Below, piece by piece: positions 1 through 7,907 of a stretch of DNA of 64,000 nucleotides. Each line of letters begins with the position of its first letter. Within the stretch, counting starts at the first letter, position 1. Made by a program: the position numbers and the translations under genes. Origin of the DNA: Saprospiraceae bacterium (GTDB taxonomy: Bacteria; Bacteroidota; Bacteroidia; Chitinophagales; Saprospiraceae). The stretch covers positions 1 through 64,000 of the forward strand of contig JAGFJA010000023.1 of NCBI GenBank assembly GCA_024103005.1. The letters are read 5' to 3'. The notes under the pieces are model-generated. The model was not told the DNA's origin. It saw nothing but the letters and a program-made list of their open reading frames with translations, and did not search any database.

Positions 1-2
1 TT

Positions 3-119
3 CAATTTGTAGAAAACAAACTCAACAACAGACCACGAAAAAGATTAGGATTTTTAACTCCCAATCAAGTACATTTGCAATTAATTAATAACCATGGACA
101 AGTTGCATTTATGACTTGA
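3..119 (+). CDS. IS30-family transposase, C-terminal end (partial at window start)
   Basis: The window opens inside a reading frame that ends at the TGA at 117-119. The last 38 codons read NNRPRKRLGFLTPNQV near their start and finish with VAFMT. The pattern 'NNRPRKxLGFxTPNxV' is the usual end of IS30-family DDE transposases, which cut and rejoin insertion-sequence DNA. Only the tail is visible, so it cannot be said whether the element is intact upstream. No terminal inverted repeat could be identified after the stop. The downstream gene starts in the same frame 84 bases later, which suggests the element inserted in or next to it. Confidence 0.75.
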   Translation, partial: QFVENKLNNRPRKRLGFLTPNQVHLQLINNHGQVAFMT

Positions 120-203
120 ATCCACCATTTAATTAATTCCATTAATCTTGATTACTCTTCTGGGCTAGCCTCGACTAATCAAACCAATGTATTCGTAGAT
201 AGT

Positions 204-1094
204 ATGCTTATTCCAAAACAAGGATCCACATTTAACGAAATATCTGCTGCATATGCATTGGATTATTTGGCCTATACGATTAAAAAAAGATTTCAACAAC
301 TTTCAAATCCCGGGGCAACACTTACGTACATCAATCTGAATGAAGGTGAAGAGATATCTGGATTACAAAAATTTTATGTAACTACAGTATTCGGAACTTA
401 TGACGCTCTACCGCCTGTAGTTTTCCCTGATATACAATATAGTTTTATGGGATATCTTGACGGATATCAAGACGAGAGTGAAGCTCATTCAGTGTTACAA
501 CAAGCTGTTAATAATCATTATGGGATACAACCAGTTAGCTCTAATGTATATTTTAGTGATTTCACGACAGTTGGCGTTAAAACACCTGGCCTAGGTTTAC
601 CTAATATGGTTTATGAGGTTGATTTACCTGTAGAAATAGGATGGAACCCAAATTTCATTCATCAAGACTGCATTACCGAATCAAAAATTCTAAATAGACC
701 GATGTATTGGAGGGGGGCTGATCCGGGAGACTGGACATTTAATTGTGGAACATGGGGAGCTTTTTATAATTCCAACGATATAGAATTTTTTTATAACGAA
801 GCACTCTCTTTTTTTAATGTCATAAGGCCTAGCGGTTTTATTTTTTTAGAATGTAAGATGGGTTACACTACAACGTTTTCATCCACACCCTTTGGGGCTC
901 CTAGTGATGAAACTGAATTTATGACAAGACCATATGTGAAATATGATTGCGTTAATAAATCTCGATATCAGTTTGTCACAGGTGGAGAGCAAGCATATTA
1001 TGGAATTTATGCAAAGGTTAATTATCGTACAGGACCTTCACTGCCTCCAGATTCTTTTAGTGGAGATGAGCCCAATATAGAAGATTATTTCTAA
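204..1094 (+). CDS. Hypothetical protein, possibly 5'-truncated by the IS30 element
   Basis: I do not recognise this 296-residue protein. It is rich in aromatic and acidic residues (repeated Tyr, Phe, Asp, Trp), has no lipobox, signal peptide or membrane segment, and ends in an acidic tail. The frame stays open upstream of the ATG back to the transposase stop at 119, and those 28 codons (with SSGLASTNQTNVFVDS) look like ordinary coding sequence. There is no clear ribosome-binding site at 204. The true 5' end may therefore have been removed by the IS30 insertion, leaving an internal methionine as the apparent start. The region is clearly more AT-rich than the core genes further along. Function unknown. 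Confidence 0.55.
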   Translation: MLIPKQGSTFNEISAAYALDYLAYTIKKRFQQLSNPGATLTYINLNEGEEISGLQKFYVTTVFGTYDALPPVVFPDIQYSFMGYLDGYQDESEAHSVLQQAVNNHYGIQPVSSNVYFSDFTTVGVKTPGLGLPNMVYEVDLPVEIGWNPNFIHQDCITESKILNRPMYWRGADPGDWTFNCGTWGAFYNSNDIEFFYNEALSFFNVIRPSGFIFLECKMGYTTTFSSTPFGAPSDETEFMTRPYVKYDCVNKSRYQFVTGGEQAYYGIYAKVNYRTGPSLPPDSFSGDEPNIEDYF

Positions 1095-1096
1095 TA

Positions 1097-1177
1097 ACTT
1101 ATTTTTGGAGTTCCAAATTGATATTATATAATGTATTAACTTAATTTTGGGACTCCAAATTAATATTTTGTATAATG
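1097..1177 (+). repeat. Imperfect tandem repeat, about 41-bp period, two copies
   Basis: Copy 1 (1097-1133) and copy 2 (1138-1177) share the order aactta, ttttgg, tccaaatt, atatt and tataatg with a few substitutions and a small indel. The second copy ends on the ATG of the T9SS gene at 1175. The first copy also ends in an ATG (1131-1133), but no long frame follows it. This looks like a local duplication of a start-proximal segment. Confidence 0.6.
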
Positions 1178-2623
1178 AGGATATTATTTCAGTACATTTT
1201 ATACTTTTCTTTCCTTGCGACAGGAATAGCACAGGATATTGTTTTACCAAGTGAATTCTATGTTGAGTATAATGGTTCTTACAACCTGCCTGACAATAAA
1301 AAATTAGTTTTTTACAATGAATATTTAGTCCCTGTATATACAACTAAACCAAAGTCAGGGGTGATAAAATTTGGATATTTTGATGAGAGCGGTATTTTGG
1401 TTGACAGTTTTTCAAGTTTTGGGTTTGTAAATGACTCCTTTTCAAATCATAGATTGTCTTCAGGGATTTTGAAAAACAATAAAATTTATTTTACACATGA
1501 ATTACAAAACTTATATGATAAGGAAAATATTCGGATCAATGTTTGCTCTTTTGACCCCCAATCAAAAAAACTAGAACTCATTAAGTCGTTAGATTTTAAT
1601 TTCCCGAATTTCTATTTTACTTTCACCACAGGTTATACAAGTGATTCCAGTGATTATATTCTTTTTAAGACTACAATAAGAATCAACCCTTCTGGCAGTT
1701 ATTTTAAAAATATCATCCTTAATGTAGGAACAAACAAGGTCATTGTTTCAAAAAAAATCCTTCGTACAGTAATCATTAAAAAGGATTATTTTTATAATTT
1801 TCAAGTAAACTCAATCGAAAAATACTTCCCTGAAAACGATTCTTCTTCTTTATACAAATATTTAGATGGTCAATTATTTCTGACTGATGCATATGGTCAG
1901 GAATTTGAAGATAAATTTTACTTTAGTTCGTTGCAAGTAAATTCTCAAACGGGGTGGGGACTCAAGTTGTGTATGGTTGATAAAGAAGGTATGAAGTCGA
2001 AATGTACGGTTATAGACCAAATAGAATCTTCTTGTATGTTGCCGACCAGTTACAACACTGATATCAAGTTTGTCAACAACAAATTATTCCTTGCATTTAC
2101 TTTAGTGGATAATAGATTGTGTCCATATCCTGAGCTTGTTGTGGCACCAGATTCCCCACCAAATAAATATGGATTAATTGCCTTCACTCCGGAACTTCAA
2201 ATTTGTGATACTTTAATTTTTGATTCCCCGGATTATAGATTAGCATTGCGTGAAAATATTGTCAATGATAGTATTATAGCAATAGGAGGCAATATCTTCA
2301 ATATTTTGCCCTATTCAAGCAACTCGTTCGTGCACTTCATTAATGTCAACTCAGCTTGTTCTACTTCAGCAAATAAAGATTTACAAGTATCGGCTGAGAT
2401 TAAAGTTTATCCTGTTCCTGCATCAAATATTCTTTCTGTGGAAATTCCAAGCCACATTATTTTTGATCAATTAGAAATCGTTGACGTGTTGGGCAGAAGT
2501 GTTAAAAAGATAGATTACAAATATCAGAATATTCATATCGAAGACTTAACCTCCGGAATCTATCTCATTAAAATTTCTTACAACAATAAAATGATTGCAA
2601 GTCGTAAATTTATCAAGATATAG
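1175..2623 (+). CDS. Secreted protein with type IX secretion C-terminal sorting domain
   Basis: This 482-residue protein begins with a signal peptide (MRILFQYILYFSFLATGIAQ, cleavage expected after the Ala-Gln region). It ends in a Por-type sorting domain of about 75 residues: 'VYPVPASNIL', then 'LEIVDVLGRSVKK', then 'LTSGIYLIKIS' and a basic final 'RKFIKI'. In Bacteroidota this layout directs export through the outer membrane by T9SS and often attachment to the surface. The middle 380 residues show no motif I recognise; the alternation of short beta-prone stretches would fit a propeller or beta-sandwich. It sits alone between IS remnants in AT-rich DNA, so it may be acquired. Substrate unknown. 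Confidence 0.8.
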   Translation: MRILFQYILYFSFLATGIAQDIVLPSEFYVEYNGSYNLPDNKKLVFYNEYLVPVYTTKPKSGVIKFGYFDESGILVDSFSSFGFVNDSFSNHRLSSGILKNNKIYFTHELQNLYDKENIRINVCSFDPQSKKLELIKSLDFNFPNFYFTFTTGYTSDSSDYILFKTTIRINPSGSYFKNIILNVGTNKVIVSKKILRTVIIKKDYFYNFQVNSIEKYFPENDSSSLYKYLDGQLFLTDAYGQEFEDKFYFSSLQVNSQTGWGLKLCMVDKEGMKSKCTVIDQIESSCMLPTSYNTDIKFVNNKLFLAFTLVDNRLCPYPELVVAPDSPPNKYGLIAFTPELQICDTLIFDSPDYRLALRENIVNDSIIAIGGNIFNILPYSSNSFVHFINVNSACSTSANKDLQVSAEIKVYPVPASNILSVEIPSHIIFDQLEIVDVLGRSVKKIDYKYQNIHIEDLTSGIYLIKISYNNKMIASRKFIKI

Positions 2624-2696
2624 GATAAATGTGCTTTTGCGGATATTCCGAACTATTCTGCTCCCTGAAGTTAGTAAAAACAAACTTCAAAAATGA

Positions 2697-3020
2697 GTTC
2701 AAATCAGTATGACCGAAAATGGAGATCCACTCGAGAATACTATTGCCGAAAGGGCAAATGGAATTATCAAAGAAGAATACTTCGATGCTTATGAAGTCAA
2801 TAATATCAAAGAAGCCAGAGAATTATTGAGCAGGGTAATTCAGTTGTATAATAATGATAGACCTCACTTAAGTATCAGTAACCTCACACCCAAACAAGTA
2901 CATCATTCACAAAACCCACTAAAAATAGTGAAATTATGGAAGAAATATTATCAGAAAATCAACCATCCTCGAAGTGGTGAAACCATGACTAGAACTATGC
3001 TGATTGCACATAAACATTAA
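2697..3020 (+). pseudogene. IS3-family transposase (OrfB) C-terminal fragment
   Basis: The frame carries 'ISMTENGDPLEN', 'AERANGIIKEEY' and 'YNNDRPHLSISNLTPKQV', the end of the rve integrase domain of IS3-family OrfB transposases, including the region of the last catalytic glutamate. An in-frame TGA at 2694-2696 lies just before the recognisable homology, and the D,D part of the catalytic triad is absent. Full OrfB proteins are about 270-300 residues; about 103 remain. It is a dead remnant that marks the right side of the AT-rich island. No inverted repeat could be matched. Confidence 0.8.
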
Positions 3021-3166
3021 TTTTTAACCCAACTTTTTGATGATGATTATTAGAAAAATTTTTAGGGTGTCCCTATGTAGCAGTCAGTAGTAGAATTTCC
3101 CAGTATAGTTTTTGATAAAGATTCTTTTTTTGCACCATTTTTACTAAATTGCATAAAAATGATTGT

Positions 3167-3814
3167 ATGAGAGCTGTTGTACTGGGTGGTTCAGGCGCTA
3201 CGGGCAGGTATTTGGTAAGACATCTTTTGGATTGTGATAATATTTCCTCCGTGACTGTATTTATCAGGAGACCATTCTTCGAACATCATCCCAAATTAAT
3301 CCAGGAGATCATTGATTTTAAGCATTTGGATAAAGTCAATATTTTCGGGGATCTTGCTTTTTCCTGTCTTGGTACGACTCGCAAAATTGCGGGCAGCAAG
3401 TCGGCTCAATGGGTGGTGGATTATGATTATCAGTTGACTTTTGCCCGAAAGGCAAAAGAAGGGGGAGTTCGGGTATTTTCACTTGTGTCCGCCATGGGAG
3501 CTGATAGTAAATCCTTCATATTCTATTCTAAAATGAAAGGCCAATTGGAAGAGGCTATCCTCAGAATTGACTTTCAGCATACTTTTATCTTTCAGCCGGG
3601 TATGCTGAATCGTCCGGATAGCGACAGGTTTGCAGAGAAACTGTTTTTAAAAGGTTCAAAATTCTTTACTATTTTTCCTTTTTTAAATAATTACAGTCCT
3701 ACTCATGTGAATACCCTTGCCAAAGCGATGGTGAATTGCGCTCTCACCTGCCGGGATGTAGTAAAACGCATCTCAGTTAAAGAAATAAAATATTGGGCAA
3801 CCCGAAATAATTAA
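3167..3814 (+). CDS. NAD(P)-binding Rossmann-fold oxidoreductase (atypical SDR, HTATIP2-like)
   Basis: The 215-residue protein opens MRAVVLGGSGATGRYLV, a glycine-rich dinucleotide loop (G7-x2-G10-x2-G13) of atypical short-chain dehydrogenases. 'FSCLGTTRKIAGSKSAQW' and 'FSLVSAMGADSKSFIFYSKMKGQLEEAI' match the HTATIP2/YwnB-like group, the latter with the Tyr-x3-Lys pair. I start it at the ATG at 3167 and not at the in-frame TTG at 3149, because the Rossmann beta-strand begins right after that Met. It probably binds NADPH; its substrate cannot be told. The MscS gene follows 7 bases after its stop, so the two are probably co-transcribed. Confidence 0.8.
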   Translation: MRAVVLGGSGATGRYLVRHLLDCDNISSVTVFIRRPFFEHHPKLIQEIIDFKHLDKVNIFGDLAFSCLGTTRKIAGSKSAQWVVDYDYQLTFARKAKEGGVRVFSLVSAMGADSKSFIFYSKMKGQLEEAILRIDFQHTFIFQPGMLNRPDSDRFAEKLFLKGSKFFTIFPFLNNYSPTHVNTLAKAMVNCALTCRDVVKRISVKEIKYWATRNN

Positions 3815-3821
3815 TATTAAT

Positions 3822-4736
3822 ATGACACTATACGGAAAAACCTATCATATTGGTTCCTATACTATATTGGCCGTAATATTTCTTTCATTACACTATCTGC
3901 TTCAATCAACAGCTTTTGATGAATGGTCAGCTTATAGGCCCTTTGCCGAAAAGCTGACACTGAGTGTGACACTGATTATGATTGTCCTTTTAATCGGAAG
4001 GCTGTTTGAGAGGCTGATACGACAGCGGGCAGAGACAGAAGGCTCCAGGCATAACCTGTTTCGAATCAATCGTCTGTTGACGGCTGTTTGTCTGATGATT
4101 ATCGTTGCATCCTTCCTGTTTCAAAACTTGTATGCTGTAGCAGTCAGCTTCGGTCTAATTTCATTGGTCTTGGGCTTTGCACTTCAGGCGCCTATAACAT
4201 CCTTTATTGCATGGCTTTATATCATCTTCAGAAGACCATATTCTGTCGGTGACAGGATTGAGATCGATGGGCAGAAGGGTGATGTTATCGAAATATCTTA
4301 CCTGGATACTACTATTGAAGAATTCAGTGGAATATATCTGGGAAATGATCGCAAAAGCGGCAGAATTGTTTATTTTCCGAATAGCCTGATTCTTAAGTCT
4401 CAGGTTATCAATTATTCAGGCAGATATGCACCTTTTATATGGAATGAAACAGCCTTGCAGATTTCCTATACCAGTGATTTATCATTTATAGAAAATTGTC
4501 TGAAAAACGCTTGTAAACAGGATTTTGAGTTGCAGTACCCCCAAAGGCAATCAGATGAAAATAAAGCGTCTGTTTATTTTAGAGTCAATAAATATGCATG
4601 GCTGGAGGCTGTAGTTACCTATCCAGTCGAACCAACTGATACAACCGGTCGAAGAAATCGTATCCTCAGCATAGCTTTGCCTGCATTGAATGCCAGACCC
4701 GACCTGGTTGGCTTCCCGGAAGGTTCGGCAAGATAA
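3822..4736 (+). CDS. MscS-family mechanosensitive ion channel
   Basis: A 304-residue membrane protein with hydrophobic segments near residues 11-27, 45-61 and 85-140, followed by the MscS beta domain. That domain shows 'RRPYSVGDRIEIDGQKGDVI', 'TTIEEF' and 'YFPNSLILKSQVINYS', the hallmark of small-conductance mechanosensitive channels. These open under membrane tension and release solutes during osmotic downshock. The pore-lining helix (about 100-130) has the Gly/Ala-rich pattern expected of TM3. The C-terminal alpha/beta domain is short but present. It lies 7 bases after the SDR-like gene, on the same strand. Confidence 0.88.
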   Translation: MTLYGKTYHIGSYTILAVIFLSLHYLLQSTAFDEWSAYRPFAEKLTLSVTLIMIVLLIGRLFERLIRQRAETEGSRHNLFRINRLLTAVCLMIIVASFLFQNLYAVAVSFGLISLVLGFALQAPITSFIAWLYIIFRRPYSVGDRIEIDGQKGDVIEISYLDTTIEEFSGIYLGNDRKSGRIVYFPNSLILKSQVINYSGRYAPFIWNETALQISYTSDLSFIENCLKNACKQDFELQYPQRQSDENKASVYFRVNKYAWLEAVVTYPVEPTDTTGRRNRILSIALPALNARPDLVGFPEGSAR

Positions 4737-5108
4737 AAGTAAAATGTTCTTAAATGTACTCAGAAGTGCATTTGGCGGCTTGACACAGGGTAGATTCTAC
4801 CGACTGGCTAATGGCAGAACAAAAGCTAAACTGATTGCTTAGCTTATTTGGATTAAAAAAAACGCAGTGGGGAAACGCCTAAGCATCCATGAACAACATT
4901 AATAATATATACAATTTGTGAGTAAAATAAAAATTACAGAAGGGTAGGCAATGAGTATCGGCTCAGTTGCTGTCCGCTTAAAATATATTCTGTATGTCTT
5001 GGTTACTTGTCAAAATTAGCGTTTCATTTTATGTTTAAATCCGTCTGCATGGTTGTTATGTCGTCTTTTAGGCTTGCCTGCAACCGATATATTGATGCCA
5101 TGACCAAT
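4737..5108. other. Intergenic region without a recognised gene
   Basis: No reading frame with coding character was seen. A short inverted repeat (aagctaa at 4823-4829, ttagctt at 4839-4845) has no T-run after it, so I do not call it a terminator for the MscS gene. Confidence 0.5.
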
Positions 5109-5149
5109 AAAAAAACAGTACATCGGATGTGACGATGTACTGTTTTATG
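5109..5149 (-). terminator. Rho-independent terminator of the minus-strand membrane protein
   Basis: A perfect 11-bp stem (acagtacatcg at 5115-5125, cgatgtactgt at 5133-5143) with a 7-base loop is flanked by an A6 run at 5109-5114, which reads as T6 on the minus strand. It lies 18 bases past the stop of the gene ending at 5167. A shorter T4 on the plus side could also stop plus-strand transcription. Confidence 0.85.
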
Positions 5150-5166
5150 AACTAAAATGAAAGGAT

Positions 5167-5886
5167 TTAATTGGTCTCTGCCGGAACAGCTTCTGGTACT
5201 TGTTCGACCGGAAGACCTTTGGCTTTTTCTGCACGGGCCTTACATGTTTTACAAAGCTCAGAATCGCCTATCTTGCGTTCTTTCCAGGCATCTTCTACTG
5301 TTCCGCTGTGTATTTCACGATTTTTAATATGCTGACAATCCTCAAAAATGTGATACTTGTTTCCCTGATTGGTCCAGTAAACAAGATTATTGCCATTGTT
5401 CAGAACCTTTAACTCTTCGGTTTGAGAGTTGATTTGTTCGGTATATTTCTCTATGGACGGCGGATTAAAGTCTATTCCTGTTATGCCGGCTACAAGAAGG
5501 GCAACAACAGCTATACTACCGGCAATTCCCTTGGTTTTGCCACTGGCATTTTTATCCATAAAAATCATGATGACTAAAGGAAGGAAGGCCAGCACACCCA
5601 TGATTGCTCCAAGTTGATTCTGTACAAAAAATCTGAACTTGTCTTTTTCGGAGGCGGGATCCATTCGATTAGCCTTTTTCCAAAGGATAGATCCGACAAT
5701 TGAAAGCGCAAGAATAACCACAATAGCAACAATCAGCCATGTCATTTTCTCGTCGCTGATCAAATTCATTATGGCATAAATTTCACCTGCAATAGCGATA
5801 ACCCACGCCAGCATGGCGAAAAGACGCAATTGTTTAGCCTTTCCCTTAGCTTCATCAGTAGCCACAAATTGTTTTTGTTCTGTCAT
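5167..5886 (-). CDS. Membrane protein with C-terminal Cys/His zinc-site-like domain
   Basis: The 239-residue protein has four predicted transmembrane helices (about 22-45, 48-70, 90-110 and 118-138). A cytoplasmic or periplasmic tail follows. It reads 'VYWTNQGNKYHIFEDCQHIKN' in two overlapping motifs, then CKTC, giving candidate metal ligands His179, Cys184, His186, Cys212 and Cys215. Tails of the type 'VYWTxxGxxYHxxxxCxxL...C..C' are found in many uncharacterised Gram-positive and Bacteroidota proteins and resemble the metal-binding N-domain of Ada. The tail ends in an acidic, Pro/Glu-rich stretch. No function is known. It stands alone, with a strong terminator behind it. Confidence 0.75.
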   Translation of the reverse strand: MTEQKQFVATDEAKGKAKQLRLFAMLAWVIAIAGEIYAIMNLISDEKMTWLIVAIVVILALSIVGSILWKKANRMDPASEKDKFRFFVQNQLGAIMGVLAFLPLVIMIFMDKNASGKTKGIAGSIAVVALLVAGITGIDFNPPSIEKYTEQINSQTEELKVLNNGNNLVYWTNQGNKYHIFEDCQHIKNREIHSGTVEDAWKERKIGDSELCKTCKARAEKAKGLPVEQVPEAVPAETN

Positions 5887-6199
5887 GATAATGTATTTAA
5901 AAGTTTGTTCTTTTTTAGTAAAGATAAAAATTGTTTAGTTATATTTTACAAGATGTTACATATTATTTATGAAATTATAAAATCATACCTGAAAACATCT
6001 TTGACCCAATTATAATTCCCTGCATTTTAAGATATTATTACGTCATTTGGCTTAGTTGAATCTTATTTTTGATGCCCTGATTAAATTGAAATAGATTCTT
6101 ATGGAGAAATACTGACATTTAATTAATGTAAAATAAACTTTACTATTAAAAAATTGTTAAACACCGGTTTGTTTGGTTTTGTAATTACCGAACTAAATT
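5887..6199. other. Divergent intergenic region upstream of the efflux operon
   Basis: AT-rich spacer between the minus-strand membrane protein and the regulator. Read on the minus strand it holds tatcttta, a near match to TAnnTTTG, about 50 bases before the membrane-protein start. The plus-strand promoter is listed separately. No gene is seen. Confidence 0.45.
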
Positions 6200-6207
6200 T
6201 ACCTTTG
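6178..6207 (+). promoter_or_regulatory. Bacteroidota promoter of the GbsR-RND efflux operon
   Basis: tacctttg at 6200-6207 matches the -7 consensus TAnnTTTG, with tttg at 6178-6181 as -33 element and 18 bases between. The TTG start of the regulator lies only about 20 bases downstream, so the leader must be very short. Confidence 0.65.
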
Positions 6208-6226
6208 CAAAAATTTTCAATTAAGC

Positions 6227-6709
6227 TTGAACAAATCTAATAAAATTGACCTTATTGAAGAGCTTACCTTATATCATATTGAGGTTTTCCGTCTGCCACC
6301 ACTGACAGCCAAGGTTTTTGCTTATTTAATGGTGATGCATCCGGAAGATGGATTGACATTTAGTGAAATGATTGATATTTTCAAGGTGAGTAAGAGCTCT
6401 GTTTCCAATAGCCTCAACTATCTGATGCAATGCGAATACATCATTCAATATAATAAGATAGGTGAGCGAAAAAGAAGGTACAAGGTGACACCGCGATATC
6501 TTGATATTCGATTAAAAAGGATTAAAAACAATTTGATCAGAGAAAAATATTTAACTAAAAAGATGATTTTCATGGATAGTGAAGAAGGGACTATTTCCGA
6601 TAACATTAACTATAAGAAAGCGCAGATCTATCTCATCCACCTTGACCAGACTATTGAAAATCTCACTGAAACCATTGAACAACTGGATAATTTAACGCAT
6701 AGCATTTAA
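6227..6709 (+). CDS. GbsR/MarR-family transcriptional regulator of the efflux operon
   Basis: A 160-residue winged-helix protein. Residues about 18-90 hold the HTH: 'PPLTAKVFAYLMVMHPEDGL', then 'SEMIDIFKVSKSSVSNSLNY' and a basic wing 'GERKRRYKV'. This is the GbsR branch of MarR-like regulators. The C-terminal half is a helical dimerisation region. The start is TTG at 6227; the first in-frame ATG lies inside helix 2 and would delete part of the DNA-binding domain. It lies 4 bases before the adaptor gene, so it is the first gene of the RND operon and probably represses it, responding to a ligand. That role is inferred from position. Confidence 0.85.
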   Translation: MNKSNKIDLIEELTLYHIEVFRLPPLTAKVFAYLMVMHPEDGLTFSEMIDIFKVSKSSVSNSLNYLMQCEYIIQYNKIGERKRRYKVTPRYLDIRLKRIKNNLIREKYLTKKMIFMDSEEGTISDNINYKKAQIYLIHLDQTIENLTETIEQLDNLTHSI

Positions 6710-6713
6710 CTTT

Positions 6714-7904
6714 ATGAATACTAGAATAAAATTCTTGGCCATCCTGGCAATTGTATCTTTCTTTTCCTGTAAGAATGAGAAAAAACAGTTTGAAACACCG
6801 CCACCATCCCTGCCAACTGTCGAGGCTGCCTTGAAAGATGTTGTTGTTTTTCATTCCTATCCTGTACGCATAGAAGGTACTGTAAACAATGATGTCAGGG
6901 CGAAGATCTCAGGTTATATTACCAAGGTTTATGTGGATGAAGGACAAGCTGTATCTGCAGGGCAACCACTGTTTAAGCTCGAGACCAATATTCAGTCTCA
7001 AAATGCTAATGCAGGTCAGGCCGCAATCAATGCCGCTCAGGCCAACATCGAGGCTGCACAGGCAGCTGTCAATGCCGCTCAGGTAGAAGTAAATAAATTA
7101 ATTCCCTTAGTAGAAAAAAACATTATCAGCAACATTCAGCTCGAGACAGCCAGGGCTAATCTGAAAAAAGCTGAAGGCCAGCTCGAACAGGCAAAGGCAA
7201 ATAAGGGTCAGGCAAAGGCAAATTATAATGCTACAGTCGCCAATATTAACTTTGGTGTGGTAAGAAGCCCTATTTCAGGTATTGTAGGCGCTATCAATAT
7301 GCGTGAAGGAAGTCTTGTCAGCCCTAATGATCAGACGCCAATTACGACGGTATCTGAAACGAAGGATGTTTATGCCTATTTTTCTATGAATGAAAGTGAA
7401 TATTTTGATTTTCTTGAAAAAACTGAAGGTAAAAATATTGCTGCCAAACTGAAAAACCTGCCACCGGTGGAACTCATCCTGCCCAATGGCCAGCCATACG
7501 CTCATAAGGGTAAAATCCACACCGTTACCGGTCAGATCAACCCCAATACAGGTACCATTCAGTTCAGGGCCACCTTCCCCAATCAGGAAGGCCTGCTGAG
7601 CAATGGAAACAGCGGTGTGATCAAAATTCCTCAGCACATCAAAGGAGCTACTGTCGTCCCTGAATCAGCCACCTTCGAACAGCAGGGCGCAACTTATGTT
7701 TATCAGGTATTTGGAGACTCAGTAACCAATACTCCGGTGAAGATTCTGTCAAGGGAAAACAACCTGGCCTTGATTGCATCCGGTATCAAAGTCGGAGATA
7801 AAGTCGTCGCTCAAGGAGTCTCCAAGTTGCGACCAGGCTCTAAAATTAAAGCGATCCCCACCCAGATAGACAGTATAATCCAAGCTATTAAGCCTATATT
7901 CTAA
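6714..7904 (+). CDS. RND efflux periplasmic adaptor (membrane fusion protein, AcrA-like) lipoprotein
   Basis: The 396-residue protein has a lipoprotein signal with the lipid-acceptor Cys at residue 19 (FFSC). A biotinyl-lipoyl-like domain follows ('KISGYITKVYVDEGQAVSAGQPLFKLE'-type sequence, split over residues 65-95). Next is an Ala/Gln-rich coiled-coil hairpin of about 85 residues, then the second lipoyl half ('VRSPISGIVGAINMREGSLV'). The beta-barrel and membrane-proximal domains come last. This is the AcrA/MexA family, which bridges an inner-membrane RND pump and an outer-membrane channel. The stop is 3 bases before the permease ATG, indicating tight co-expression. Substrates cannot be deduced. 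Confidence 0.93.
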   Translation: MNTRIKFLAILAIVSFFSCKNEKKQFETPPPSLPTVEAALKDVVVFHSYPVRIEGTVNNDVRAKISGYITKVYVDEGQAVSAGQPLFKLETNIQSQNANAGQAAINAAQANIEAAQAAVNAAQVEVNKLIPLVEKNIISNIQLETARANLKKAEGQLEQAKANKGQAKANYNATVANINFGVVRSPISGIVGAINMREGSLVSPNDQTPITTVSETKDVYAYFSMNESEYFDFLEKTEGKNIAAKLKNLPPVELILPNGQPYAHKGKIHTVTGQINPNTGTIQFRATFPNQEGLLSNGNSGVIKIPQHIKGATVVPESATFEQQGATYVYQVFGDSVTNTPVKILSRENNLALIASGIKVGDKVVAQGVSKLRPGSKIKAIPTQIDSIIQAIKPIF

Positions 7905-7907
7905 CAC

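Noticed and set aside
1038-1343. Minus-strand frame covering the tandem repeat and the start of the T9SS gene
   Set aside because: It overlaps two plus-strand genes in AT-rich DNA and has no recognisable domain.
2665-2691. Hairpin tgaagtt/aacttca after the first T9SS gene as a terminator
   Set aside because: Weak 7-bp AT-rich stem without a T-run on either strand.
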